Shown: piece after piece, positions 9,739 to 17,404 of the stretch | Layout: every line of letters begins with the position of its first letter | Position numbering within the stretch: position 1 is the first letter of the stretch | Source: Neptuniibacter halophilus | Lineage (GTDB): Bacteria > Pseudomonadota > Gammaproteobacteria > Pseudomonadales > Balneatricaceae | DNA length: 64,000 bases | Assembly (NCBI RefSeq): GCF_030295765.1 | Contig: NZ_AP027292.1 | Span: forward strand, 62,001 to 126,000 | Direction of reading: 5' to 3' | Notes under the pieces: model-generated | Seen by the model: the letters and a program-made list of their open reading frames with translations, nothing else | Told to the model about the DNA's origin: nothing | Database searches by the model: none | Position numbers and translations under genes: made by a program

Positions 9739-10560
9739 ATGCGAATACGCTATTCAGTACTTTTCCTCCTGCTTTGCTGCTGCTTTTTGACCCCGGTGCC
9801 CGTTCAGGCTGCCCGTGATAAGCTGCTGATCATCGGTGAGGAGTTCCCCCCGTTTGAGTTTGTGCAGGACGGTCAGGTCGTGGGGATCGATATCGATATC
9901 TGCAACGCCATTTTCCAACGGCTCGGTTATGACGTGGAATACCGTATTATGCCCTGGAAACGCGCCTGGTATCATGTTCAGGAAGGCATGGCGGATGTCG
10001 TCCTGACCACCAGTCGCAAAACCACCCGGGAGCCCTACGTGTGGTATCCGCAAGAGGATATGTGGCAGGATGATTTTGTCTTTTTCTTTCAGAAGGGGCG
10101 CTTTGATCCGGCCCGGATGAATCTCGAATTTGCGCGTGAGCAGGGGCTTAAAATTGGCACTATCACCGGTAACTCGTACCATCCCCGCTTCTGGCGAGCC
10201 TATCCTTTTGCCGATGGCAGCCAGGAATTTCCCGGCGATCTGGCGATTGCCCGACCTCATGCGGATCTGGTACCGGTTTCCAGCCTGAAACAGAACCTGC
10301 TTAAAGTTGCCCACGGTCGGGTTGACCTGACCATTGCCAGTTTCACCTATGGCCGTTACACCACGAATCTGCTACAACTGAATGATCAGGTTGAAGCCGG
10401 CAAGGTATCTTTATATTCAAAGCGTTATCCGGTTGCATTCGTGAAGAATTCTGCCAATCCTGATATACAATCTATTTACAGGGCTTTTGACAGGGAGTTG
10501 AAGGTATTTAAAGGCACAGAGGAGTACCGTGCTATTTTTGCCAAATGGTTGTCACAATAG
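9739..10560 (+). CDS. Periplasmic amino-acid-type solute-binding protein (SBP_bac_3) paired with a c-di-GMP enzyme
   Basis: A 273-residue secreted protein with a cysteine-rich hydrophobic leader (cleavage likely after VQAA). The mature domain opens with LLIIGEEFPPFEFVQDGQVVGIDIDI and continues MADVVLTTSRKTTREPYVWY, both standard for amino-acid-type binding proteins. No permease or ATPase gene is near. The stop codon directly abuts the ATG of a membrane GGDEF/EAL gene, so a sensory role (ligand capture for the c-di-GMP enzyme) is more likely than transport. Ligand unknown. Related binding proteins occur elsewhere in the window (58.5 kb), also next to a signalling gene. Confidence 0.85.
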   Translation: MRIRYSVLFLLLCCCFLTPVPVQAARDKLLIIGEEFPPFEFVQDGQVVGIDIDICNAIFQRLGYDVEYRIMPWKRAWYHVQEGMADVVLTTSRKTTREPYVWYPQEDMWQDDFVFFFQKGRFDPARMNLEFAREQGLKIGTITGNSYHPRFWRAYPFADGSQEFPGDLAIARPHADLVPVSSLKQNLLKVAHGRVDLTIASFTYGRYTTNLLQLNDQVEAGKVSLYSKRYPVAFVKNSANPDIQSIYRAFDRELKVFKGTEEYRAIFAKWLSQ

Positions 10561-12531
10561 ATGCGTTCTATCAGCTTTAAACTGATCATCTCTTCACTGT
10601 TTGTCGCCATACTGACTACCACGGTCTATACCTCAATCAGCCTGCAGCGCACGATCGCGCAGGTGAATACCGAATTCGAACAAAGTATTGCCCAGTTTCA
10701 GGCATCTCATCTGCCATCGCTTGAGGAAGCGGTCTGGAACTTTAACGACGCGCAGGTTCAACGGATCATCAATGGCGTCACCACCTCCAAGTACATTAAA
10801 CGTATTGAAGTGGAGGCGATCCCCTACTTCGAGCTCAGCGCCGGCGCTATGCCCTCCGTGAGCCGCGCCATTGCTTTTCCCCTGCAGCGGGAAAAACGTC
10901 GCATCGCCACCATCCATCTGTATCTGGATCGCAGCATACGCGAAGAGCTGATCAAACAGGAGATTCTCTCTGCGGTCTACTTCCTGCTGATCTTCTTCGC
11001 GCTGCAGACCCTGGCGATCTTTACCGCGGTGCGCTGGAGCGTGCTTCGTGATCTGAAACAGATTACCAGCGGCATCGAGAACATCTCACCTGATCGCCTG
11101 GAAAGCGGGTTGCAGGAAGGCGCCTCGCAGACCTACGAGATTGAACTGATCAAAGAAAAGATCAATCAGTTAATCGAACGTATTAAAGGTGAGCAGACCC
11201 GCGCACTTGAATATCAGGCACAACTGGAAGCCGAATCCAATTATGATGGCCTGACCCGTCTGCCCAACCGCAAAAACTGCCAGCAATTTCTGCAACAGCG
11301 CATCGCCTCTGCCGTGGCAGAAGAATCGGTTTATGTGATCTATCTCGACTTTATCAACTTCAAGTCGATCAACGGGCTATATGGCAGTACCGTGGGTGAT
11401 CAGTTCCTGATCGAATCAAAGCGGCGACTGTCTTCGTGTCTGGCCGATAATTTTTATATCTCCCGCTACGGTAGCGACCGTTTTATCGTGATCAACAAAC
11501 GCCCTGTGCAACAACAGGAGATTGAGCAGGTGGTCTGCCTGGTCAAAGAGGAGCTTGAAACCAAGTTCAGGCTGCCCCGCTCCCGGGTCAGTTTCTCACT
11601 GAAACTGGCTATTGGCGTGGTTCATTACCCTGAAGATTTCACCACATCCGAGCAAATGCTGCTGGCCAGCGAGCGCATGGGTAAAGCCTCCCGGAAAGCT
11701 GCCCGCCCGGTTTACTACGAGCAGTCACTGGATATGGAGATCAATGAGCGGGACCAGATCCGCCACTCCCTGATCAATGCCCTGCCGCGCCGTGAATTCA
11801 GCCTCAACTACCAGCCCATTGTTGATCTGAGAAGCGGCATCATTCAGGGCTATGAAGCGCTGATCCGCTGGCACAGCCCGGAACTGGGGTTTGTCCCGCC
11901 TGACCGTTTTATCGAGATTGCGGAAGACGAAGCGATGATTATCCCCATCGAGGAGTGGGTGATCGAGACCGCTTGCGCCGATATGGCCCGGCTTTGTACG
12001 CTGAATGATTGCGAGATCCGACTCGCCATCAACGTCTGCTATCAGCACTTTATCTCAGATGACTTTGTCGCGACCCTGCAAAGCGCCATTCGTAATAGTG
12101 GCCTGAGCCCGGATCAGATCGAGATAGAGCTGACCGAGCGAGTACTGGCCGAAGATGCCGTGCAGGTAGAACAGCGCATCCAGCGGTTGCAGCGGATGGG
12201 CATCAAGGTTTCGATTGACGACTTCGGCACCGGGTTTTCCGCCCTCAACTACATTAAAGACTTCTCCTTTGACACCCTGAAGATCGACCGCTCGTTCGTT
12301 CAGTCTATGCTCTCAAACGAACGCAATCTGGCGCTGGTTAAGAACATTATCCGTCTGGCTCACGATCTGGATATCGAGGTGATTGCCGAGGGTATCGAGC
12401 TGGATCAGCAATACCACAGCCTCAGCGGAATGAACTGTAACTTTGGTCAGGGCTACCTGATGAGCCGGCCACTGCCATTCAGGGAGCTCAATCCGAAACA
12501 GCAGTTTGCCAATAACACCGCATCTGAATAA
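10561..12531 (+). CDS. Membrane GGDEF/EAL protein: degenerate GGDEF, intact EAL (probable c-di-GMP phosphodiesterase)
   Basis: A 656-residue protein. Two membrane helices (about 6-26 and 137-158) enclose a periplasmic domain of about 110 residues. After a coiled linker comes a GGDEF domain (about 225-385) whose active-site loop reads RYGSDRF (302-308) instead of GGDEF, so cyclase activity is unlikely. The EAL domain (about 395-640) keeps the EAL triad (432-434), ELTER, DDFGTG, KIDRSF and AEGIE, the residues for metal binding and hydrolysis. It should therefore degrade c-di-GMP at the inner membrane. Translation follows directly from the upstream binding-protein stop, suggesting the periplasmic protein controls its activity. 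Both points of function are inferred from motifs. Confidence 0.9.
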   Translation: MRSISFKLIISSLFVAILTTTVYTSISLQRTIAQVNTEFEQSIAQFQASHLPSLEEAVWNFNDAQVQRIINGVTTSKYIKRIEVEAIPYFELSAGAMPSVSRAIAFPLQREKRRIATIHLYLDRSIREELIKQEILSAVYFLLIFFALQTLAIFTAVRWSVLRDLKQITSGIENISPDRLESGLQEGASQTYEIELIKEKINQLIERIKGEQTRALEYQAQLEAESNYDGLTRLPNRKNCQQFLQQRIASAVAEESVYVIYLDFINFKSINGLYGSTVGDQFLIESKRRLSSCLADNFYISRYGSDRFIVINKRPVQQQEIEQVVCLVKEELETKFRLPRSRVSFSLKLAIGVVHYPEDFTTSEQMLLASERMGKASRKAARPVYYEQSLDMEINERDQIRHSLINALPRREFSLNYQPIVDLRSGIIQGYEALIRWHSPELGFVPPDRFIEIAEDEAMIIPIEEWVIETACADMARLCTLNDCEIRLAINVCYQHFISDDFVATLQSAIRNSGLSPDQIEIELTERVLAEDAVQVEQRIQRLQRMGIKVSIDDFGTGFSALNYIKDFSFDTLKIDRSFVQSMLSNERNLALVKNIIRLAHDLDIEVIAEGIELDQQYHSLSGMNCNFGQGYLMSRPLPFRELNPKQQFANNTASE

Positions 12532-12547
12532 CCTGTTAGCCCGCGTG

Positions 12548-13888
12548 TTAACTTGCCGATGGACGGCGGTTGCCGGAGGCTTCTGCAACTGCCATCTGGT
12601 TCTGTCGCTGCTTCAGATGCGCCCGGATATCGACAATAATCTTAAGCACAATCACCAGCAGAATTACGGGACCTGCATCGCCTAACACCATCGCCAGCCC
12701 GCCCCCGAAAATCAGCACCATATGCATAAAAATAATCCGGCTGTAAGGCTCAGTCATCTGCTGTTTGATGCTCCTGCCAAGGTACTCTCTGCGGCCGATA
12801 AAATTAGTGAAAAACGAGAGCCCGTGGCTTAAAAACAGTGCCAGCAAGGCAGGCCAGAGTGGCACAAATAACGCAGCCACCTCCGCCAGACTGTCTCCGG
12901 GACCGCCACCGTTGAACCCTTCCACAAACAGGCCGTAGATAAACATAAAGTGGACCGCCATAAAGGCACCGAAATGCCCGACAAAGAAGGGGCCACTGAT
13001 CAGCACCAGCCAGCGATTAATGATCGCCATCTTGCACAGATTAAAGAAACCGATCACGGCACTCTCTGCCCAGTACAGCACCATCACATCAGACAATCGC
13101 CAGCCCCACAGCCACCAGCCCAGTACCGGAATCAGATTGGCCCCCACCAAAAGCAGCGTCGACAGGTAGAACTGGCTCAGTGGCGCGGCCTCTTCTGCTT
13201 CAGCCTCAGCCAAAGCCGGCGCCGGCGCAGAGCGTTTTCGGGCCATGCGTTTTTCAGCCGCCCGTTCTGCGGCGAGCGCCTGATCATTCAGCTCCGCTTC
13301 GGTCGCATCACCCTCACGTAAAATCACCCCTGTGGCCTGCTCCAGCCGGGAGCGGATCTGTGTCAGACGCGACTCATCGATCGCTGAACCAAAATCGATC
13401 TGATACCCCCCGTCATCAAACGCCAGATGCGTGCCACGCCATGCGGTGCCTGAGTTTTTCTCAGGGCTCACCCTGCGTAAATTACGCAGTCGCTTCGGAT
13501 CATAAGGAATAAACAGCGCCAGTCCGGGAAGACCGATTCCAATTTCCAGCCAGCCCGGCCCGGCCCGGAGTACCTCACGGCCAGTCAACATAATCACCAG
13601 CAGCAGAGTAAGAATCAACGGCGCCACCGACCAGCCCAGCAACCAGGCGCTGGTAAAAATCACTGAAGTCAGATCCATCAGTGAATCCAGACGCGCCCAA
13701 CTGGCACTGGCCTGCTGATAAGCCCCAAAGGCCGGCACCAGAAAGACCAGATCGACTACGGCGATAATGCCTATAACCAGCCAGGAACGGCGAAAGGGCA
13801 AAACCTCGCGGATACAGCCTTTTGCCGCCACCGGTTTATCAAAACCGATCCGAAAATCGGGTGCCGGGCGCTTTAACTTTTTCTTCAC
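12548..13888 (-). CDS. DUF6498-like multi-pass membrane protein
   Basis: A 446-residue membrane protein with a GTG start and no good ribosome site, so the start is uncertain. Two hydrophobic segments lie in the first third (about 33-53 and 75-100). A soluble stretch (about 120-225) follows that contains an Ala/Glu-rich segment (ALAEAEAEEAAPL). At least five helices lie in the C-terminal half. Features such as NLIPVLGWWLWGW and YWAESAVIGFFNL agree with the DUF6498 family, whose function is unknown. It converges on the GGDEF/EAL gene, ending 16 bases from it. Nothing in its context reveals a role. Confidence 0.7.
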   Translation of the reverse strand: MKKKLKRPAPDFRIGFDKPVAAKGCIREVLPFRRSWLVIGIIAVVDLVFLVPAFGAYQQASASWARLDSLMDLTSVIFTSAWLLGWSVAPLILTLLLVIMLTGREVLRAGPGWLEIGIGLPGLALFIPYDPKRLRNLRRVSPEKNSGTAWRGTHLAFDDGGYQIDFGSAIDESRLTQIRSRLEQATGVILREGDATEAELNDQALAAERAAEKRMARKRSAPAPALAEAEAEEAAPLSQFYLSTLLLVGANLIPVLGWWLWGWRLSDVMVLYWAESAVIGFFNLCKMAIINRWLVLISGPFFVGHFGAFMAVHFMFIYGLFVEGFNGGGPGDSLAEVAALFVPLWPALLALFLSHGLSFFTNFIGRREYLGRSIKQQMTEPYSRIIFMHMVLIFGGGLAMVLGDAGPVILLVIVLKIIVDIRAHLKQRQNQMAVAEASGNRRPSAS

Positions 13889-13970
13889 AAAAATATCAAT
13901 CCATTCAAAATGCGTGCAAACATCAACCCTGATACGGTCATCACAAGCAACGGCCCGGGAACCTTAGCTG

Positions 13971-14858
13971 CTAGCCCGGTTTGTTCTTGAGGGTAAACCA
14001 CCTTTCCAGAAACTCTATGCACTGAATCACCGCCGGAGGAACAAAGCGCCGGGCCGGGTACAGCGCATAGAGCGTGAGTTGCGGCCGTTCGAAGTCCGCC
14101 AGCACCTCCACCAGTTCACCGGCTGCTAACTGATCACGGCAGACAAATTCAGGCAGGTAACCCACCCCCAGACCACCTTTTATCACCTGTAGCATAAACA
14201 GCACACTGTTAACCCTGAGGGAACCATCAATTCTGATCCCCCCTTCCAATGGCCAAAGATTTTTACCTCGGAAATAACTGTACTCAAAACAGTTATGCGC
14301 ATGCAGGTCTTCAGGGACTTTAATCGCCGGATTCTTTTCAAGATAGGCCGGACTGACACAGATATGATAGTTGAAGCGGGTCAGAGGCCGCCCTACATAG
14401 CTGGAATCAAATGGCTGGCTTGAGGCCCGAAACCCCAGATCAAAGCCTTCTGCGACAAGATCCACATCTTCATCTCCCAGATGGATATCCAGATCGACAT
14501 CAGGGAAGGCACGCATAAAGTCAGTAAACAGGCTGGAGAGATCCGTCAGCCCCAGCGCCATGGGGGCATTCACTTTCAGTTTACCGCGAGGCTCTGCCTG
14601 AAGTTCCTCGACAAAGCGTTCTGCTTGTTCCAGTTTTTCCAGCACTTCCCGGGCTCTTGTCAGATACCCCTCTCCGGCATGAGTTAACTGCAGATTTCGA
14701 GTTGTTCTGTGCAGCAACCGGGTACCCAGTTCATCTTCCAATCGGCTGATCTCTTTACTGACCATCGATTTTGATAGCTGGTTCTGCTCAGCCACTCTGG
14801 TAAAGCTGCCCGCCTCCATCAGACGAACAAACAACTGCATTGCTCTGAGTTTATTCAT
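13971..14858 (-). CDS. LysR-family transcriptional regulator
   Basis: A 295-residue LTTR. The N-terminal winged helix-turn-helix spans about residues 1-60 (AMQLFVRLMEAGSFTRVAEQ, then SKSMVSKEISRLEDELGTRL). The C-terminal effector-binding domain contains DVDLDIHLGDEDVDLVAEGFDLGFR, the CrgA/DmlR-like subgroup pattern. It is divergent from the GST/NTF2-like/tautomerase operon across a 149-bp region with inverted repeats at 14865-14881 and 14943-14958, so it probably regulates that operon and itself. The inducer is unknown. Confidence 0.9.
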   Translation of the reverse strand: MNKLRAMQLFVRLMEAGSFTRVAEQNQLSKSMVSKEISRLEDELGTRLLHRTTRNLQLTHAGEGYLTRAREVLEKLEQAERFVEELQAEPRGKLKVNAPMALGLTDLSSLFTDFMRAFPDVDLDIHLGDEDVDLVAEGFDLGFRASSQPFDSSYVGRPLTRFNYHICVSPAYLEKNPAIKVPEDLHAHNCFEYSYFRGKNLWPLEGGIRIDGSLRVNSVLFMLQVIKGGLGVGYLPEFVCRDQLAAGELVEVLADFERPQLTLYALYPARRFVPPAVIQCIEFLERWFTLKNKPG

Positions 14859-14942
14859 TATCCCGTTTCTTATTTGGAAACATCGCTTTTACATTATTCA
14901 CATATATAAAACAAACAATACATTCTACTCTCTCCCTTGTCA

Positions 14943-14958
14943 TCTGAGACCGCTCAGA
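14943..14958. promoter_or_regulatory. Inverted repeat in LysR/GST divergent promoter region
   Basis: TCTGAG-accg-CTCAGA is a perfect 6-bp inverted repeat 50 bp before the GST start. It is flanked by TTGTC on the left and ACAAG on the right, which extend the pairing with a bulge. A second inverted repeat, GTTTC-N7-GAAAC at 14865-14881, lies just before the LysR start. Either could be the LysR operator; the second is better placed for autoregulation. Confidence 0.4.
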
Positions 14959-15007
14959 CAAGCGCCTCAGAGCTGCTAACTATGGCTTTCATCCAGGGAG
15001 AAACTCT

Positions 15008-15628
15008 ATGTATTCACTATATTTTTTACCCGATGCCTGCTCACTCGCCACTCAGGTAGTGCTCCGAGAACTGAATCAGGAGGTCAAATTAATTAACCGG
15101 CAGAACATCGCAGACTTTCACTCAATTAATCCCGCGGGGGTCGTTCCTGTACTGATGGACGGGACGGATAAGCACACCGAAGGGGCTGCGATTCTGCTCT
15201 TTCTCCTCAACAGGCATCCGAACCGGCTGTTCCCCTCTTCCCCTCAGGCGCAACAGGACGCCATTGAGAATATTATGTTCGCCAACGCTACTATGCATCC
15301 GGCTTACGGCAGGTTGTTCTTTGCCGCGGCCAACAGCGTCGATAGCGAGCAACGCCAGATCCTTTTTGCCGAATCCGCCGCCCTGATCAATCAGCTCTGG
15401 CAGGTAGTAGCACAAAAACTGGCAGATCAGCCCTATCTGGGAGGCCTGCACCCCTCGGCCGCCGATATTCTTTTAACGGTTTACTCACGCTGGGGCGACA
15501 GCTTCCCGGTTGAAATTGATATCCCGGAAAATTGCCGTTCGATGATCAACCGCGTTCTGTCACTGCCATCGTTTGTTGAGTCGCTCAAAGCTGAAGCAGC
15601 GCTCGTAACCGGGGAGAAAGCAATATGA
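15008..15628 (+). CDS. Glutathione S-transferase family protein
   Basis: A 206-residue cytosolic GST starting after a GGGAGAA ribosome site. The thioredoxin-fold N-terminus opens SLYFLPDACSLATQVVLREL, with the catalytic Ser/Cys region of beta-class-like GSTs. NPAGVVPVLMDG carries the cis-proline, and TEGAAILLFLLNR the glutathione gamma-glutamyl contact. The all-helical C-terminal domain follows (YLGGLHPSAADILL). It heads a three-gene operon, overlapping the next gene by 4 bases. The company of an NTF2-like protein and a tautomerase suggests detoxification or turnover of a small electrophile; this is inference. Confidence 0.88.
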   Translation: MYSLYFLPDACSLATQVVLRELNQEVKLINRQNIADFHSINPAGVVPVLMDGTDKHTEGAAILLFLLNRHPNRLFPSSPQAQQDAIENIMFANATMHPAYGRLFFAAANSVDSEQRQILFAESAALINQLWQVVAQKLADQPYLGGLHPSAADILLTVYSRWGDSFPVEIDIPENCRSMINRVLSLPSFVESLKAEAALVTGEKAI

Positions 15629-15987
15629 ATCCCCGGAATCTAAATGATCTGGATACTGTCATCTCACTTGTTCAGGACTACTTTTCCGGGCTGCATTACG
15701 CAGAGGTTACAAAGCTGGATGCGGTTTTCCACCCCGATGCGGTGCTTAAAGCCCCGGGCCTGCGACGCACTAAAAAAGCATGGCTGGAAAAAGTGAGTAA
15801 CCGGGAGATACCGGCTGAACTGAATATGCCCTTCGACTACCGCATTTTGTCTGTCGACCTGCTCAATGAGCAAGCGATGGTGAAAGTTTACTGCCCACTT
15901 CCGGGCAGACAGTACATCGATTTCCTCGGCCTCCTTAAAGAGCAGGGCCGCTGGATGATCGTCAACAAAATGTACGCTGACGCTTAA
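15625..15987 (+). CDS. NTF2-like (putative lumazine-binding family) protein
   Basis: A 120-residue protein that overlaps the GST stop by 4 bases. Its pattern (VQDYFSGLHYAEVTKLDAVFHPDAVLK, ending GRWMIVNKMYAD) matches the NTF2-like 'putative lumazine-binding' family. These are small cone-shaped alpha/beta proteins, usually of unknown function and sometimes enzymes on small hydrophobic substrates. Members of this family commonly sit beside oxidoreductases or GSTs. Translational coupling argues that it works on the same compound as the GST. No specific activity can be assigned. Confidence 0.78.
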   Translation: MNPRNLNDLDTVISLVQDYFSGLHYAEVTKLDAVFHPDAVLKAPGLRRTKKAWLEKVSNREIPAELNMPFDYRILSVDLLNEQAMVKVYCPLPGRQYIDFLGLLKEQGRWMIVNKMYADA

Positions 15988-16013
15988 TTTGCAGTGTATC
16001 CGGGAGAGCAATA

Positions 16014-16223
16014 ATGCCTTATATCAATGTAAAAATTACCGATGAAAATGTAACCCGCGAACAAAAAAAACAGGTGATCGCCCGTATCACTGAGGTGATG
16101 GTGGAGGTGCTGAATAAGCAGCCGGAAACCACCTTTGTGGTGATCGATCAGGTTAATACGGATAACTGGGGCATTGGCTACGATCAGGTCAGCGAACTGA
16201 TCCGTATCCGCAACACAGCCTGA
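16014..16223 (+). CDS. 4-oxalocrotonate tautomerase family protein
   Basis: A 69-residue protein beginning M-P-Y-I-N-V-K-I. After removal of Met the N-terminal proline is the catalytic base of the tautomerase superfamily, and the length is that of the 4-oxalocrotonate tautomerase group. The central VTREQKKQVIARITEVMVEVL helix and the TTFVVIDQVNTDNWGIGYD segment fit the family. GGGAGAG lies 7 bases before the ATG. It is the last gene of the GST operon, ending 51 bases before a strong terminator. The natural substrate is unknown. Confidence 0.88.
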   Translation: MPYINVKITDENVTREQKKQVIARITEVMVEVLNKQPETTFVVIDQVNTDNWGIGYDQVSELIRIRNTA

Positions 16224-16274
16224 ATGTCGTTTCTCACAAATAGTGAAATATCGTTGCATATAACGTGAAACAGA

Positions 16275-16307
16275 AATAAGAAAGCAGCCTAAGGCTGCTT
16301 TCTTATT
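16275..16307 (+). terminator. Terminator after the GST/NTF2/tautomerase operon
   Basis: A perfect 15-bp inverted repeat with a 3-base loop: arms AATAAGAAAGCAGCC and GGCTGCTTTCTTATT. The GC-rich tip and A/T-rich base make it a bidirectional intrinsic terminator. It lies about 50 bases past the tautomerase stop. Confidence 0.85.
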
Positions 16308-16585
16308 GAGACATAGCTTGCGAGTAGCAGGCACATGTTTTCTATCGACACGAAGCGTGTCATAGCGCCCTGCTAAGGGGTGAGCAACGCAATACCAAAG
16401 CCGCCGCATACCGCCTTAAACGCTAAAACCAACGTATTGTGAAAATGCTACGCGTTGCGAATCCCGCTTGAACAGTTTGCTACACCTGAAAGCGACAACC
16501 GTAGCCGGTAACAATCCAGACGCATCAATAGGATAGTCCTGGCAGCTATGATACCTTAGCGCTTCTCTGTAAGGATGCGAGCCCT
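16308..16585. other. Structured non-coding stretch upstream of the TSUP permease
   Basis: No convincing gene lies between the terminator and the TSUP start. The stretch is rich in nested inverted repeats. CTAT-c-GACACG-aag-CGTGTC-ATAG (16342-16365) lies inside AGCAGG (16326-16331) and CCTGCT (16369-16374), with an outer TTGC/GCAA pair. A further GCTAC/GTAGC pair lies near 16480-16515. This could be a leader RNA, a repeat element or the remnant of a mobile element. It contains the promoter of the TSUP gene somewhere, but I could not fix it. Confidence 0.4.
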
Positions 16586-17356
16586 ATGTTGTCTGAACTG
16601 CTGATTCTGTTTGCTGCCGGTTTTTTTGGCGGCGTGCTTAACTCCGTGGCTGGCGGCGGAAGTTTTATCACCTTCCCTGCCCTGCTGTTTGTCGGCATTC
16701 CACCGATCAGCGCCAATGCCACTAACACGTTCTCCGCCTGTGCCGGTTATATGAGCGGGGCCTATGCGTTTCGTAAGGATATATTGCAGGATCGCGAGAA
16801 TCTGCTGAAACTGACGCTGCTTAGTTTGATCGGTGGTATCTGTGGTGCCTGGCTGCTGTTGCGCACGCCGGAAGAGGTATTTGTTGAAGCCGTACCCTGG
16901 CTGCTGCTGTTTGCAACCATTCTGTTTATCTTTGGTGCGCGGCTTAACAGCGAACTGAAAAAACTCGCTTCCGTGCACAAGCACGCCTCTTCTCTGGGCG
17001 GTTTGCTATTGTTGCTTCTGCTGTTGGGCGTCTGTATTTACGGGGGATTCTTTAACGCCGGACTGGGAATTATCACTCTGAGTTATCTGGCACTGGCCGG
17101 TTACAGCAATATCAACACCATGAACGGGATTAAACTCCTCGTCTCCTCTTTTGTCTCCCTGATCGCCATTGTGCTGTTTGTAGTGGATGGCGTGATTGAC
17201 TGGTACGCCGGCACAATTGTGATGCTCGGAACACTGGCTGGCGGCTATTTTGCTGCCCATTACTCGCGCCAGTTGCCTCAGCAACTGGTACGCAACTTCG
17301 TGATTGTCGCCAGTTGCGGTATTACCGCCTACTTTTTCTACGATATTTACGCCTGA
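16586..17356 (+). CDS. TSUP-family permease (TauE/SafE-like)
   Basis: A 256-residue protein with about eight membrane helices and the two-repeat architecture of TauE/SafE (TSUP) transporters. The first repeat holds LFAAGFFGGVLNSVAGGGSFITFPALL with the conserved N..AGGGS loop. The second has GGFFNAGLGIITLSYLALAGYSNINTMNGIK. Family members export sulfite, sulfoacetate or related organic anions through the inner membrane, or import them. Neighbours do not reveal a substrate. It ends just before a bidirectional terminator shared with tolC. Confidence 0.9.
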   Translation: MLSELLILFAAGFFGGVLNSVAGGGSFITFPALLFVGIPPISANATNTFSACAGYMSGAYAFRKDILQDRENLLKLTLLSLIGGICGAWLLLRTPEEVFVEAVPWLLLFATILFIFGARLNSELKKLASVHKHASSLGGLLLLLLLLGVCIYGGFFNAGLGIITLSYLALAGYSNINTMNGIKLLVSSFVSLIAIVLFVVDGVIDWYAGTIVMLGTLAGGYFAAHYSRQLPQQLVRNFVIVASCGITAYFFYDIYA

Positions 17357-17360
17357 TACA

Positions 17361-17384
17361 AAAAAGGCAGCCCTCTGGGCTGCC
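17361..17384. terminator. Bidirectional terminator between TSUP permease and tolC
   Basis: Perfect 8-bp stem GGCAGCCC-tct-GGGCTGCC with an A-run before it. On the minus strand it is followed by TTTTTT, so it is a strong terminator for tolC. It also closes the plus-strand TSUP gene. Confidence 0.88.
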
Positions 17385-17404
17385 TATTATCGTTTACTCA
17401 GTGG

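Noticed and set aside
15984..16409. Minus-strand frame of 141 codons across the tautomerase gene and its terminator
   Set aside because: It would run through a strong terminator hairpin and antisense to the tautomerase; no family recognised.
16308..16520. Integron attC-like site
   Set aside because: Nested repeats are present, but the paired RYYYAAC/GTTRRRY end motifs with correct spacing were not found and no integrase is in the window.
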